A stretch of DNA of 64,000 bases from Mycobacterium sp. 236(2023). Lineage in GTDB: Bacteria > Actinomycetota > Actinomycetes > Mycobacteriales > Mycobacteriaceae. Of this stretch, positions 45,386 to 53,637 are shown piece after piece. The number at the start of each line of letters is the position of its first letter. Position 1 is the stretch's first letter. The stretch lies in assembly GCF_029623955.1 (NCBI RefSeq), contig NZ_JARSBP010000009.1, positions 62,001-126,000 on the forward strand, given 5' to 3'. The notes under the pieces were generated by a model, which was not told where the DNA came from, searched no databases, and was given only the letters and a program-made list of their open reading frames with translations. A program made the position numbers and the translations under genes.

Positions 45386-46339
45386 TCAGCTGTCGCCGCG
45401 ACGGCCTTCTCGCGCGGACGCGGTGTCCGTCGCGAACAGCCCCTCGGCGGCGGTGTAGGCATCCTCGCCGCCGTCGGCCACCGAGGTCGCCAGCCGATCC
45501 AGATCGGGATGGTTGTGCAGCAGCGTCTGCGCCAGCGAAAGGATCTGGGTACGTGCCCGCGCCGCCCGCCGCTCCCGGGTATCGGAACGATGATGGGCAT
45601 CGATGACACCCACCAGCTCGGCTAGCCCATCACCCTGGGCTGCAACGAGTTTGAGGATCGGTGCATGGGTCTCGGCGCGCAGGTCGCGCACTGTCTGATC
45701 GGCCCCGTCGCGGTCTGCCTTGTTGACCACGACGATGTCGGCCACCTCCAGGAGCCCCGCCTTGGCGGCCTGAATCGCATCACCGGCACCGGGATTGAGG
45801 ATGACCACCGTCGGGTCGGCGATCGCGGCGATCTCGATCTCCGACTGCCCGACGCCGACCGTCTCCAGGATCACCAGGTCATAACCCAGCGCCGAGAGCA
45901 GTCTGATCGCCGCGGGCACGGCGGCGGCAAGGCCGCCGAGATGACCGCGGGTGGCGACCGACCGGATCAGCACGTCAGGATCGTTGATATGCGCGACCAT
46001 CCGGATCCGGTCGCCCAACAGCGCACCGCCGCTGTACGGCGACGACGGGTCGACGGCGAGCACCCCGACGCGGAGCCCCGACGCGCGGTAGGCACCGACG
46101 AGAGCTCCCACCGTCGTCGACTTGCCGGCTCCCGGAGGGCCGGTGACACCGACGACCCGCGTCGGGATCACTGACCCCAATGCGTCCAGTACCTCTGCGC
46201 GGCGTGGACTTTCCACGGCGCTCAGCAGACGCCCGGTTGCTCGCATCGACCCGCCACGAGCGGCCGCAATCAGCTCGTCGATGGTCACTCCAGACAGATT
46301 ACGCAGGGCACTTCCCTCAGTCACAGCCAACCGTTCCAT
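45386..46339 (-). CDS. MeaB/ArgK-type GTPase, chaperone of a B12-dependent mutase
   Basis: A 317-aa SIMIBI-class G protein. The Walker A is 'GPPGAGKST' (residues 67-75), followed by 'LAVDPSSPYSGGALLGDR', 'ETVGVGQSE' (switch/G3 region) and 'NKADRDG' for guanine recognition. MeaB proteins load and protect adenosylcobalamin in acyl-CoA mutases. The only mutase in the window is at 54623-56627, about 8 kb away, and is the likely client. The ATG at 46339 starts 4 bp after an operator array with no ribosome binding site in between, so translation may be leaderless or start at the GTG at 46324. Confidence 0.92.
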   Translation of the reverse strand: MERLAVTEGSALRNLSGVTIDELIAAARGGSMRATGRLLSAVESPRRAEVLDALGSVIPTRVVGVTGPPGAGKSTTVGALVGAYRASGLRVGVLAVDPSSPYSGGALLGDRIRMVAHINDPDVLIRSVATRGHLGGLAAAVPAAIRLLSALGYDLVILETVGVGQSEIEIAAIADPTVVILNPGAGDAIQAAKAGLLEVADIVVVNKADRDGADQTVRDLRAETHAPILKLVAAQGDGLAELVGVIDAHHRSDTRERRAARARTQILSLAQTLLHNHPDLDRLATSVADGGEDAYTAAEGLFATDTASAREGRRGDS

Positions 46340-46343
46340 TGTC

Positions 46344-46380
46344 GAGAATGATATTCTCTCTTGAAGAGAGTCATCGTTTC
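46344..46380. promoter_or_regulatory. Operator array between MeaB-like and SDR genes
   Basis: Half-sites GAGAAT-N3-ATTCTC-N7-GAGAGT-N3-CGTTTC. The left pair is perfect and the third half-site matches 5/6. It fills the 54-bp divergent gap: the left edge is 4 bp from the MeaB ATG and the right edge touches the AAGGAGG of the SDR gene, so one bound complex would control both. Confidence 0.7.
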
Positions 46381-46393
46381 AAGGAGGATCCGT

Positions 46394-47158
46394 ATGGAGA
46401 TCGCCGGAAGTTCTGCCCTGGTCGTCGGTGGTGCAGGCGGGCTCGGTGAGGCGACGGTGCGCAGGCTCGTCGCCGCCGGGGCCAAAGTGGTCGTTGCCGA
46501 CCTGGCCGATGACAAGGGCAAGGACCTGGAATCCGAGCTCGGGGTGCGATACGTCCGCACCGACGCCACGTCCGAGGAGTCGGTCAACGCCGCGATCGCC
46601 GAGGCGCAATCGCTGGCACCACTGCGCATTTCAGTGGACACCCACGGCGGTCCCGCCAGCGGTGGCCGGTTGATCGGCAAGGACGGCTCCCCGCTGGACC
46701 TCGAGGGGTTCAAGAAGACGATCGAGTTCTACCTGACCGCGGTGTTCAACGTCATGCGCCTGTCAGCAGCAGCCATCGCAAAGACCGAGCCACTCGACGA
46801 GGGCGCACGTGGGGTCATCATCAACACCGCATCCATTGCAGGCTACGAAGGTCAGATCGGCCAGCTGCCCTACTCTGCAGCCAAGGGCGGCGTCCTGGGC
46901 ATGACGCTCGTCGCCGCGCGCGATCTGTCCCCGCTGGGCATTCGCGTCGTGACGATCGCCCCGGGCACGATCAACACCCCGGCCTACGGCAAGGCTGCCG
47001 ATCAACTCGAGCAGTACTGGGGTCCGCAGGTGCCGTTCCCGAAGCGGATGGGTCGCTCCACCGAGTACGCGCGCCTGGCACAGAGCATCGTCGAAAACGA
47101 TTACCTGAACGGCGAAATCATCCGCCTCGACGGAGCTTTGCGGTTCCCGCCCAAGTGA
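46394..47158 (+). CDS. SDR, 3-hydroxyacyl-CoA dehydrogenase type II (HSD10)-like
   Basis: A 254-aa SDR. The glycine motif reads 'VVGGAGGLGEATV', then 'VDTHGGPASGG' where NNAG is usual, 'NTASIAGYEGQ' with the catalytic Ser and 'YSAAKGGVLGM' with Tyr and Lys. The order of segments, including 'PGTINTPAYG', resembles HSD17B10-type enzymes that oxidise 3-hydroxy-2-methylacyl-CoA. ATG at 46394 with AAGGAGG 6 nt upstream; a start at 46361 would lie in the operator. Overlaps the next SDR by 4 bp. Confidence 0.88.
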   Translation: MEIAGSSALVVGGAGGLGEATVRRLVAAGAKVVVADLADDKGKDLESELGVRYVRTDATSEESVNAAIAEAQSLAPLRISVDTHGGPASGGRLIGKDGSPLDLEGFKKTIEFYLTAVFNVMRLSAAAIAKTEPLDEGARGVIINTASIAGYEGQIGQLPYSAAKGGVLGMTLVAARDLSPLGIRVVTIAPGTINTPAYGKAADQLEQYWGPQVPFPKRMGRSTEYARLAQSIVENDYLNGEIIRLDGALRFPPK

Positions 47159-47901
47159 TCCGTCCGCTCGACGGCAAGGTCGCGTTCGTCGCAGGCGCCA
47201 GTCGCGGGATCGGCGCGACGGTCGCCGCCGCGCTCGCGCGCGCGGGCGCGTCGGTCGCCGTGGCCGCGCGCTCCGAAGAGCAGGGCAAGCTGCCGGGCAC
47301 CATCGGCTCCGTCGCCGAACGCATCACCGCCGAGGGCGGTGACGCCATCCCTGTCGCCTGCGACGTCACCAGCGAGGACTCCGTCGACGCCGCTGTCGCG
47401 ACGACGGTGGCCGAGTTCGGCGGCATCGACATACTCGTCGCCAACGCCGGCGTATTGTGGCTCGGCCCAATCGAATCCACGCCCCTGAAGCGTTGGCAGC
47501 TGTGCCTCGACGTCAACACCACCGGCGTCTTCCTGGTGACGAAAGCGGTCATCCCACACGTGCGGGCACGCGGCGGCGGATCACTGATCGCGGTCACGAC
47601 GACCGGCGTCACGATGACCGACCACGGCGCGAACGCCTACTGGGTGTCCAAAGCCGCGGCCGAACGGCTCTACCTCGGCCTGGCGACCGACCTGAAACCG
47701 GACAACATCGCCGTCAACTGCCTGAGTCCGTCACGGGTCGTCCTGACGGAAGGGTGGCAGGCTGGCGGCGCCGGAATGCAGATTCCCCCCGAGATGGTCG
47801 AACCGCCGGAAGCCATGGCCGATGCCGCGGTATTCCTTGCGGCGCAGGATGCTTCGGGTATCACCGGCACGATCCAGCGTTCCGAGGAACTGACCCGGTA
47901 G
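47155..47901 (+). CDS. SDR, HSDL2-like
   Basis: A 248-aa SDR with 'FVAGASRGIGATVAAAL', 'NAGVLWLGP', and the catalytic 'YWVSKAA'. The Ser position reads 'VTTTGVT', i.e. Thr. The segment after the cofactor motif ('EEQGKLPGTIGSVAERI') is the same style as in 56803-57657 ('PHPKLPGTVHTAV'), so the two are paralogues of the HSDL2 type. GTG start overlaps the preceding stop (GTGA). The gene ends 9 bp before the 135-bp repeat. Confidence 0.86.
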   Translation: MIRPLDGKVAFVAGASRGIGATVAAALARAGASVAVAARSEEQGKLPGTIGSVAERITAEGGDAIPVACDVTSEDSVDAAVATTVAEFGGIDILVANAGVLWLGPIESTPLKRWQLCLDVNTTGVFLVTKAVIPHVRARGGGSLIAVTTTGVTMTDHGANAYWVSKAAAERLYLGLATDLKPDNIAVNCLSPSRVVLTEGWQAGGAGMQIPPEMVEPPEAMADAAVFLAAQDASGITGTIQRSEELTR

Positions 47902-47909
47902 CACCCCTT

Positions 47910-48044
47910 GCACCGCGAGCGCGCGTGTCTGCACGCCGACACGCGGGCTATCGCGGCATTGTTCGCACGTTCGCCGGCGACGAGCGCGCGCCGGGCGTCA
48001 GCCCTGGCGGCGCGTCGCTGTGCAGACACGCGCGCTCGCGGTGC
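47910..48044. repeat. 135-bp inverted-repeat element, copy 2
   Basis: Same length and identical 25-bp ends as copy 1 at 13034-13168; the middle has diverged but aligns without gaps. It also lies between convergent genes (stops at 47901 and 48064) and practically fills the gap. Transcripts from either side would form a long GC-rich hairpin. Confidence 0.85.
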
Positions 48045-48063
48045 AGGTCTCGCGGTCCAGGTG

Positions 48064-48828
48064 TCAGTTCTTGGCGATCAGGCCGTCCACGATCTTGTTG
48101 AACTCCGGCGTCCCGAACGACACGTACTCCGCCAGGTTCGCGTAGTCCAGCGAGGCCATCACCGACTTCTCGAGCTGGATGTTCATCAGCCTCTTGGTGG
48201 CCTCGACAGCCTGCTGGGGTAAGTCCAGAAGCTTCTTGGCGCACGCGATGGCCTCGGCGAGCGGATCCTCGACGACGTGGTTGGCCAGCCCGAGTTCCAC
48301 CGCGCGCTCCGCCTTGATCCGGACACCGGTGAGTGCAAACTCCTTGGCCTGCAACAAACTGATCTGTGACCCCCACACGAGAGGACCGCCGTCCGCGGCC
48401 ACCAGACCGATCGAGACGTGTGGGTCGGCGAAAAACGCCTTCTCGGCGATGTAGACGACATCCGACAGCGCCGCCAGGCTGCACCCGAGACCGACGGCAG
48501 GACCGTTGACCGCGGCGACGACCGGGATGCGGCATCGCACCATCCCGATGACGAGGTCACGGCCGTGCTTGATCGTCTTCTGACGCAGGGCTTCGTCGTT
48601 ACGCAACTCGTCGAGATAGTGGAAGTCACCGCCCGCCGAGAAGGCGCGCCCCGCACCGGTGATCACCGCCGCGCGCGCACCGGCATCCTCGTTCAGCGCC
48701 TCCCAGATCTTGGCCAGACCGACATGAAGGTTGTCGTTGACGGCGTTCAGATCGTCGGGCCGATTGAGGGTGATGATGCGCAGAGCGCCATCGGCCTCGA
48801 CCTTGATTTCGTCTGGCATGTCATACAT
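48064..48828 (-). CDS. Enoyl-CoA hydratase/isomerase (crotonase family)
   Basis: A 254-aa crotonase. 'GRAFSAGGDFHYL' (oxyanion hole, around residue 63) and 'GPAVGLGCSLAALSDVV' (around residue 108) are clear. The usual Glu of the active site is replaced in 'DPHVSIGLVAADGG'. ATG at 48828 overlaps the acyl-CoA dehydrogenase stop by one base (TAATG); a second ATG three codons later is possible. It is the last gene of the operon beginning at 52118 and ends at the repeat element. Confidence 0.88.
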   Translation of the reverse strand: MYDMPDEIKVEADGALRIITLNRPDDLNAVNDNLHVGLAKIWEALNEDAGARAAVITGAGRAFSAGGDFHYLDELRNDEALRQKTIKHGRDLVIGMVRCRIPVVAAVNGPAVGLGCSLAALSDVVYIAEKAFFADPHVSIGLVAADGGPLVWGSQISLLQAKEFALTGVRIKAERAVELGLANHVVEDPLAEAIACAKKLLDLPQQAVEATKRLMNIQLEKSVMASLDYANLAEYVSFGTPEFNKIVDGLIAKN

Positions 48829-49919
48829 TACGAGGCTCCCAGTCCGAGGATGCGTTGCGCGATGATGTTCTTCTGAATCTGTGACGTGCCGCCCATGACG
48901 CTCTGCGCACGGCTGTACATATAAGCGCCGAACAGCTCGTCGTCGCCGGTCCCGACAGTCCTGAGCGCGGCATGGCCTACCGACTGTTCAACCCATGTCA
49001 TCAGCAGCTTGTCCAGCGAGCCGTTGGGGCCGTGGGTCAGCCCGTCCAGTTGCTCCGACAACCGCCTGCGCACGTGCAGTCGCAGCATCTCCGTCTGCAC
49101 CCAGGCCCACTGGAGCTCCTCCGGCGGCGCGCCGTCGAGACCGGAAGCCATCTGCCGCACCGTTTTTCCGTAACGTGCGGAGAAGCCCAAGGTCGACGGT
49201 TCCCGTTCGTGGCTGACAACCGTCATCGCCAGTTTCCAGCCTTCGCCGGGGGCACCGACCATGTTCTCAACCGGAACCCGGGCACCGTCGAACGAGACCT
49301 GGCCGAATTCCTTGGTCACGCCGCTGATCATCTTCAGCGGGCGCTGCTCGATCCCGTCCTGGTGCATCGACACGATGAATGCCGAAATGCCTTTGTGCTT
49401 CGGCACATCCTTGTCGGTGCGGGCGAGCACCAGGCACCAGTCGGCGTCGTCGGAGTAGCTGGTCCAGATCTTGTGTCCGTGGATGACGTACTCGTCGCCA
49501 TCCCGGACCGCCGTCGTCGTCAGCGACGCAAGATCCGATCCGGCGCCGGGTTCGGAGAAACCCTGGCAATAGCGCTCGCTGCCGTCGATCATGCCGGGCA
49601 GAAAGCGTTGAGCGAGTTCCTCACTGCCGTGATGGCTCAACCCGACGACGAGGTAGCCGAGGCTCGGCCGCGCCGGCGCACCGGCCTTGGCGATCTCCTC
49701 GTCGACGATGACGTCGTACACCGGCGGCAATTCCTGCCCGCCGTAAGCCTTCGGCCAGGACGTGCCGAAGAACCCGGCCTCGAAGAGCGCGCGATGCCAC
49801 TCCCCCGCCTTGGCCCAGTACGCGTCACCGGACGTCGGGAACTTACCCTTCTGGTCCTTCAGCCACGCCGCCAACCGTTCCCGGAACGCGGCCTCATCGG
49901 GAGAATCACGAAAGTCCAA
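48828..49919 (-). CDS. Acyl-CoA dehydrogenase, large subunit of a heteromeric pair
   Basis: A 363-aa acyl-CoA dehydrogenase. Flavin loop 'GFSEPGAGSDL', 'HGHKIWTSYSDDADW' and the C-terminal 'MGGTSQIQKNIIAQRILGLG', again with Gly for the catalytic Glu of EGTSE. An acidic residue in 'VVSHERE' may substitute. The start is TTG at 49919, supported by GGAGGAG 7 nt upstream inside the end of the small-subunit gene. Pairs with 49906-50721 (14-bp overlap) as a probable heterotetramer. Confidence 0.9.
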   Translation of the reverse strand: MDFRDSPDEAAFRERLAAWLKDQKGKFPTSGDAYWAKAGEWHRALFEAGFFGTSWPKAYGGQELPPVYDVIVDEEIAKAGAPARPSLGYLVVGLSHHGSEELAQRFLPGMIDGSERYCQGFSEPGAGSDLASLTTTAVRDGDEYVIHGHKIWTSYSDDADWCLVLARTDKDVPKHKGISAFIVSMHQDGIEQRPLKMISGVTKEFGQVSFDGARVPVENMVGAPGEGWKLAMTVVSHEREPSTLGFSARYGKTVRQMASGLDGAPPEELQWAWVQTEMLRLHVRRRLSEQLDGLTHGPNGSLDKLLMTWVEQSVGHAALRTVGTGDDELFGAYMYSRAQSVMGGTSQIQKNIIAQRILGLGAS

Positions 49920-50721
49920 TGGTCAGCTCCTCCAGCTTCGCGGGCCAGGCCTCGGTGGCGGCCAGCACCCGGCGCAGGTAGATGTGCGCCAGGCATTCCC
50001 AGGTGTTTCCGATGCCGCCGTGTACCTGAATCGACGTCTCGCACACCGTCATCGCGGCACGTGCGCAATAGATCTTCGCGATGCGTGCCGCCTCGATCGC
50101 CTCACGCACCGGCATCTCGTCGACCGCCCACGCAGCATGGCGCGACACGCTGATCGAGCCCTCGATCAGCGCCAGACTCTCGGCCAGTAGGTGCGCGACG
50201 GCCTGGTAGGAACCGATCGCCGAGCCGTACTGTTCACGCACTTTCGCATACTCGGTCGCCAGAGCGTGCGTGCCGCGGGCCGCGCCGACGATGTCGGCAG
50301 CCGTCGCCGCCAGAGCCAGCGCGTGCCAGCGGCCGGAATCCTCGTCGGACAGCTCGGCCAACTCGCTCGGCGACTCCGTCACGCCGGCAAGGCTTCTCGT
50401 CAGATCGACGGATTCCGGGACCTCCTCGGGTGCGGACACCGTCCGCCCGAGCCGGGTCTGCAGGTCATCGATGAGGACTGGTCCCAGGTAGGGCACGTCC
50501 ACCAGCCCTCTGCCGAACTCCTCGGCAACGATCGCGATTTCGACCGCCGACGCGCCGTCGGCGCGCAACGTCCGGAAACCCGTAGCGTCGACGGCCTTTT
50601 CGAGCCGGGCAATCCTGGTGACATCGTCGAGGTCGGCCACCGATCCTGGACCGAGGTCTCCTGCCACCTCGGCCGCGGCGTCGCGCAGCTGCCGCTGCTC
50701 ACTGGTCAATCGGACGTCCAT
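49906..50721 (-). CDS. Acyl-CoA dehydrogenase, small subunit
   Basis: A 271-aa acyl-CoA-dehydrogenase-like protein with 'LTSEQRQLRDAAAEVA' at the N-terminus and 'VREQYGSAIGSYQAVAHLLAE', 'QVHGGIGNTWECLAHIYLRR' in the C-terminal helical domain. The middle beta domain is shortened, as in small subunits of the alpha2beta2 type. The ATG at 50721 touches the ligase stop. Its partner is the gene immediately downstream. Confidence 0.87.
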   Translation of the reverse strand: MDVRLTSEQRQLRDAAAEVAGDLGPGSVADLDDVTRIARLEKAVDATGFRTLRADGASAVEIAIVAEEFGRGLVDVPYLGPVLIDDLQTRLGRTVSAPEEVPESVDLTRSLAGVTESPSELAELSDEDSGRWHALALAATAADIVGAARGTHALATEYAKVREQYGSAIGSYQAVAHLLAESLALIEGSISVSRHAAWAVDEMPVREAIEAARIAKIYCARAAMTVCETSIQVHGGIGNTWECLAHIYLRRVLAATEAWPAKLEELTIGLS

Positions 50722-52118
50722 CAGTTCCCTCCGCTCATCGCGCGCTCCCGTAACACTCGCCGCAACACTTTTCCCGACGGAAGGCGCGGTATTTCATCGA
50801 CGATCACGACCCGGCTCGGCCGCTTGTAGGACGCCAGCGTGTCCCCGACCAGCGTCACAAGCTCATCGGGTTCGACAGGCTGGTTGACGGTGACGGCCGC
50901 GACGATCGCCTCGCCATCGGCGGCCGGGACGCCGAACACGGCGCAGTCCTCGACGGCCGAATGACCGTGCAGCACACCTTCGACCTCAGCGGGTGCGACC
51001 TGGAACCCGCGGACCTTGATCATCTCCTTGGCCCGGTCGGTGATGCGCAACCAACCGTCCTCGTCAAGGCTGCCCACATCACCTGTGCGGTACCAACCGC
51101 CCGAAAAGGCCTGCGCTGTCCAGTGTTCCGGAAGGTATCCGGCCATGGCCGAGCCGGAGCTGACCTGGATCTCGCCTTCCTCACCGGGCGGCAACGCCTC
51201 GCCCGTCTCCAACGAGACCGTGCGGATACGCACCTCGGCGACGGCACGGCCGACGGTGTCGAGCCGCAGTCCGTCCAAGTCGTTACACGAGATCACCGGC
51301 AACTCGCTGGCACCGTAGGCAGTCACCCACGAGACCCCGGTACGCGCCGAAACCGCTTCGGCCACACTCTGAGTCACTGGCGTGGCGCACCACATGATGT
51401 AGCGCAGCGAAGACAAGTCGTGATCTTCGAGACACGGATGCGCCGACAGTGCCAGCGCGATCGGTGCGACGGCCATCTCGATGGTGATCCGGTCGGATTC
51501 GATATGGCGCAGCATCGTGTCGATGTCGAACCGGCGATGCAACCGGATCCACGCGCCGGTGTCGAGCGCCATGATGATGTTGAGCAAGCCGAGGATGTGC
51601 GACGGCGGCGTCATGACCTGCATCCGATCGGCGGACGTCAATCCGAGCGCATCGCGCCAGTGCCGGATCGCCACCGCCAGCGAAGCATGCGTGTGGCGAA
51701 CCGCTTTCGGCATGCCCGTCGTTCCTGAACTGAACACGAACACCGCGTCGGCGTCCGGATCTACGGCCTCGGCGAGGTGGCGGCCGGGAAGGATCTCGTC
51801 GTCGAGCGACAGCATCGGCATGGCCCCGGCGAGCACCGGATGATCGCCGACCGCGTGCTCGGGACCGGTCAGTGACAGCGCGTGTGCGACCTCCGCGTCC
51901 TTCCACGCCGGGCTCAACAGCACCGCCGCCGCTCCCAACCGCCAGATGGCGCGCAGGGCGATGACGAATTCCGGCCTGTTCGACGACATGACGGCGACGC
52001 GGGATCCCGGGGTGACACCACGTCGAGTCAGCGTCGATGCCATACCACCGGCCAGCGCGTCGAGGTCGGCGAGGCTGTAGTCCCGATCTTCGAAGGCGAG
52101 CGCCGTCGGCTCACTCAC
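50721..52118 (-). CDS. Acyl-CoA ligase (AMP-forming, 4CL-like)
   Basis: A 465-aa acid-CoA ligase. 'VFVFSSGTTGMPKAVRHTH' is the P-loop (around residue 130), 'AYGASELPV' follows, then 'YRTGDVGSLDEDGWLRITDR' and the C-terminal 'LPSGKVLRRVLRE' with the catalytic Lys. At 465 aa it is on the short side (N-terminal trimming), as in some coumarate-ligase-like enzymes. GTG at 52118 with GGAAGGGG about 10 nt upstream. First gene of the minus-strand operon 52118-48064 and divergent from the ferredoxin, sharing an operator array. Confidence 0.9.
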   Translation of the reverse strand: MSEPTALAFEDRDYSLADLDALAGGMASTLTRRGVTPGSRVAVMSSNRPEFVIALRAIWRLGAAAVLLSPAWKDAEVAHALSLTGPEHAVGDHPVLAGAMPMLSLDDEILPGRHLAEAVDPDADAVFVFSSGTTGMPKAVRHTHASLAVAIRHWRDALGLTSADRMQVMTPPSHILGLLNIIMALDTGAWIRLHRRFDIDTMLRHIESDRITIEMAVAPIALALSAHPCLEDHDLSSLRYIMWCATPVTQSVAEAVSARTGVSWVTAYGASELPVISCNDLDGLRLDTVGRAVAEVRIRTVSLETGEALPPGEEGEIQVSSGSAMAGYLPEHWTAQAFSGGWYRTGDVGSLDEDGWLRITDRAKEMIKVRGFQVAPAEVEGVLHGHSAVEDCAVFGVPAADGEAIVAAVTVNQPVEPDELVTLVGDTLASYKRPSRVVIVDEIPRLPSGKVLRRVLRERAMSGGN

Positions 52119-52172
52119 GTCGCGCGCGCCCCTTCCGGAAGTGGTGGATGATGTTCGCGAGAAGATTACCGC

Positions 52173-52202
52173 TTGTCTAGGAGAATAGTATTCTCCTATT
52201 AT
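52173..52202 (+). promoter_or_regulatory. Predicted promoter of the ferredoxin gene
   Basis: TTGTCT (52173-52178), 18 bases, then TATTAT (52197-52202) fits a sigma-A-type -35/-10 pair on the plus strand. The TATTAT lies exactly in the N7 spacer of the operator array, so the operator would occlude it. Predicted by eye only. Confidence 0.45.
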
Positions 52203-52217
52203 CAGAATGACAATGTC
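52181..52217. promoter_or_regulatory. Operator array between ligase and ferredoxin genes
   Basis: The best example in the window: GAGAAT-N3-ATTCTC-N7-CAGAAT-N3-AATGTC. The left palindrome extends to 19 bp (52179-52197) and the right pair matches 5/6 and 4/6. It is centred in the divergent region, overlaps the predicted -10 and ends just before the ferredoxin ribosome binding site. Confidence 0.75.
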
Positions 52218-52230
52218 GAGAGAGGGTCAT

Positions 52231-52560
52231 ATGACCGACCCGCAGACACCGGGATCGGGGTCCGCAGTGACAGAAGCCGCCGTCACAGGCACCATCACCA
52301 TCCAGCTGGATGGCAGCACCGCGTCGGTGGCGCAACGCCCCGGCGAAACGCTGCTGGAGAGCGCGCGCCGCGCAGGCATGGGGCCGCCGTTCTCGTGCGA
52401 AGCCGGCAATTGCGGGACCTGCATGGCCCTGCTGACCGACGGTAAAGCGACGATGCGCGTCAACGACGCGCTGACCGAGGATGAGGTGGACGAAGGGTAC
52501 GTACTCACGTGCCAAGCAGTTCCCGACACCCCGGACGTGACGGTCAACTACGACGAGTGA
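52231..52560 (+). CDS. [2Fe-2S] plant-type ferredoxin
   Basis: A 109-aa ferredoxin. Cluster ligands appear as 'CEAGNCGTC' (C-x4-C-x2-C) around residue 62 and a fourth Cys in 'VLTCQAVP'. About 25 residues precede the fold. ATG at 52231 with GAGAGGG 5 nt upstream. It may deliver electrons to the Rieske oxygenase (7706) or a P450; no reductase is adjacent. Its last 13 bp overlap the convergent CoA-transferase gene tail to tail. Confidence 0.93.
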   Translation: MTDPQTPGSGSAVTEAAVTGTITIQLDGSTASVAQRPGETLLESARRAGMGPPFSCEAGNCGTCMALLTDGKATMRVNDALTEDEVDEGYVLTCQAVPDTPDVTVNYDE

Positions 52561-53609
52561 GCGGCCACGGCGTCGGCGTGCGCGTCGAGCGCCGGGGCCG
52601 GCCGGTATTCCGGCTCGTAGCCGCCGATCTTGATGGGACTGCCCACCAGCCGGAAACTCCCCGCGGTGACCAGCGCCTCCGGTGTCGCCTGAAGGGCTTC
52701 CGGCAGGGTGCGCACCGCAGCGACAGGAAGTCCCAGCGGCCGCAACCGCTCCTGCCAGTTCGCCGCCGTGTCTGTCGCGAGGACAGCGCTGACCAGCGCC
52801 AGCACCTCGTCGCGACGGGCCGCGCGCTCGGCCAGCGTGGTAAAACCCTCGATACCCGCCTCTGCGGCGAACGCAGCCCAGAACGCATCGTGCGTGATGA
52901 ACAGCGCGAGGTATCCGTCGGCGGTCAAGAACAGCTGCGCCGGAACGTAGAACGAGTGTGCGCCATAGGGATACCGCTTCGGTTTTTGTCCGTCGTTGAG
53001 GAACGCCGCCGCCCGATAGTTCAACTGCGAGAGCATCACGTCCTGCATCGAGACGTCGACCTGCCCGCCGCGGCCCGCCACGATTTGGGCCAGCAGGCCG
53101 AGCGCCGCGGTGAGGCCCGTCGAGTTGTCCACCGACGAATAGCCCGGCAGCGTCGGCGGCCCGTCCGGATCGCCCGTCATCGCCGCCACGCCCGTCGCTG
53201 CCTGGATCACGTAGTCGAACGCCGGATCGTCGCCGCCGTCGAGCCCGAAGCCCGTCAGCGCGACGCAGACGATTGCCTCGTTGAACGCTTTGAGCGACTC
53301 GTAGGTCAAGCCCAGCCGCTTGATCGCCGACGGCTTCATGTTCACCAGCAGCGCATGCGAATTCGCGACCAGCTCACCGAGCTGCTGCCTGCCTTCCGGG
53401 GAGCGAAGGTCGATGACGACGCTCTGCTTGTTGCGGTTCAGGCTCGCGAAATAGCTGTCGCTGACCTGCCGGGAGATCTCTCCGCCGGGTGGCTCGATCT
53501 TGATCACCTCGGCGCCCAGATCGGCGAGCATCATCGTCGCGTACGGCCCGGCCAGCATCACGCCGACTTCGAGAATGCGAATGCCCGCGAGCGGACCTGT
53601 CGATGTCAC
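52548..53609 (-). CDS. CaiB/BaiF (family III) CoA-transferase
   Basis: A family III CoA-transferase of about 353 aa. It begins 'GPLAGIRILEVGVMLAGP', has 'VIKIEPPGGE', and keeps the catalytic Asp in 'PAFDYVIQAATG' (around residue 145). GTG at 53609 is chosen to match the family N-terminus; a TTG at 53633 is equally in frame. It lies downstream of the LLM oxidoreductase and the B12 mutase genes and may load the mutase substrate on CoA. Slightly shorter than the usual 380-410 aa. Confidence 0.87.
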   Translation of the reverse strand: MTSTGPLAGIRILEVGVMLAGPYATMMLADLGAEVIKIEPPGGEISRQVSDSYFASLNRNKQSVVIDLRSPEGRQQLGELVANSHALLVNMKPSAIKRLGLTYESLKAFNEAIVCVALTGFGLDGGDDPAFDYVIQAATGVAAMTGDPDGPPTLPGYSSVDNSTGLTAALGLLAQIVAGRGGQVDVSMQDVMLSQLNYRAAAFLNDGQKPKRYPYGAHSFYVPAQLFLTADGYLALFITHDAFWAAFAAEAGIEGFTTLAERAARRDEVLALVSAVLATDTAANWQERLRPLGLPVAAVRTLPEALQATPEALVTAGSFRLVGSPIKIGGYEPEYRPAPALDAHADAVAAHSS

Positions 53610-53637
53610 CTGCGCCCCCGGCTCTTCGCGCAAGCGC

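Noticed and set aside
43603-45609. A 668-codon open frame on the minus strand across the KstD-like gene
   Set aside because: It is the antisense shadow of the 43768-45381 gene: low-complexity Arg/Gly/His-rich translation, no family motif. Similar shadows (537-1532, 2196-3692, 4407-5618, 14846-16594, 22656-24707) arise from high GC at third positions and were left out.
6964-52217. Operator arrays as KstR or KstR2 (cholesterol regulon) sites
   Set aside because: KstR sites are 14-bp with an even centre around AAC-N2-GTT, and KstR2 sites contain CAAG-N2-CTTG. The arrays here have GAGAAT/ATTCTC with a 3-bp centre and do not fit either.
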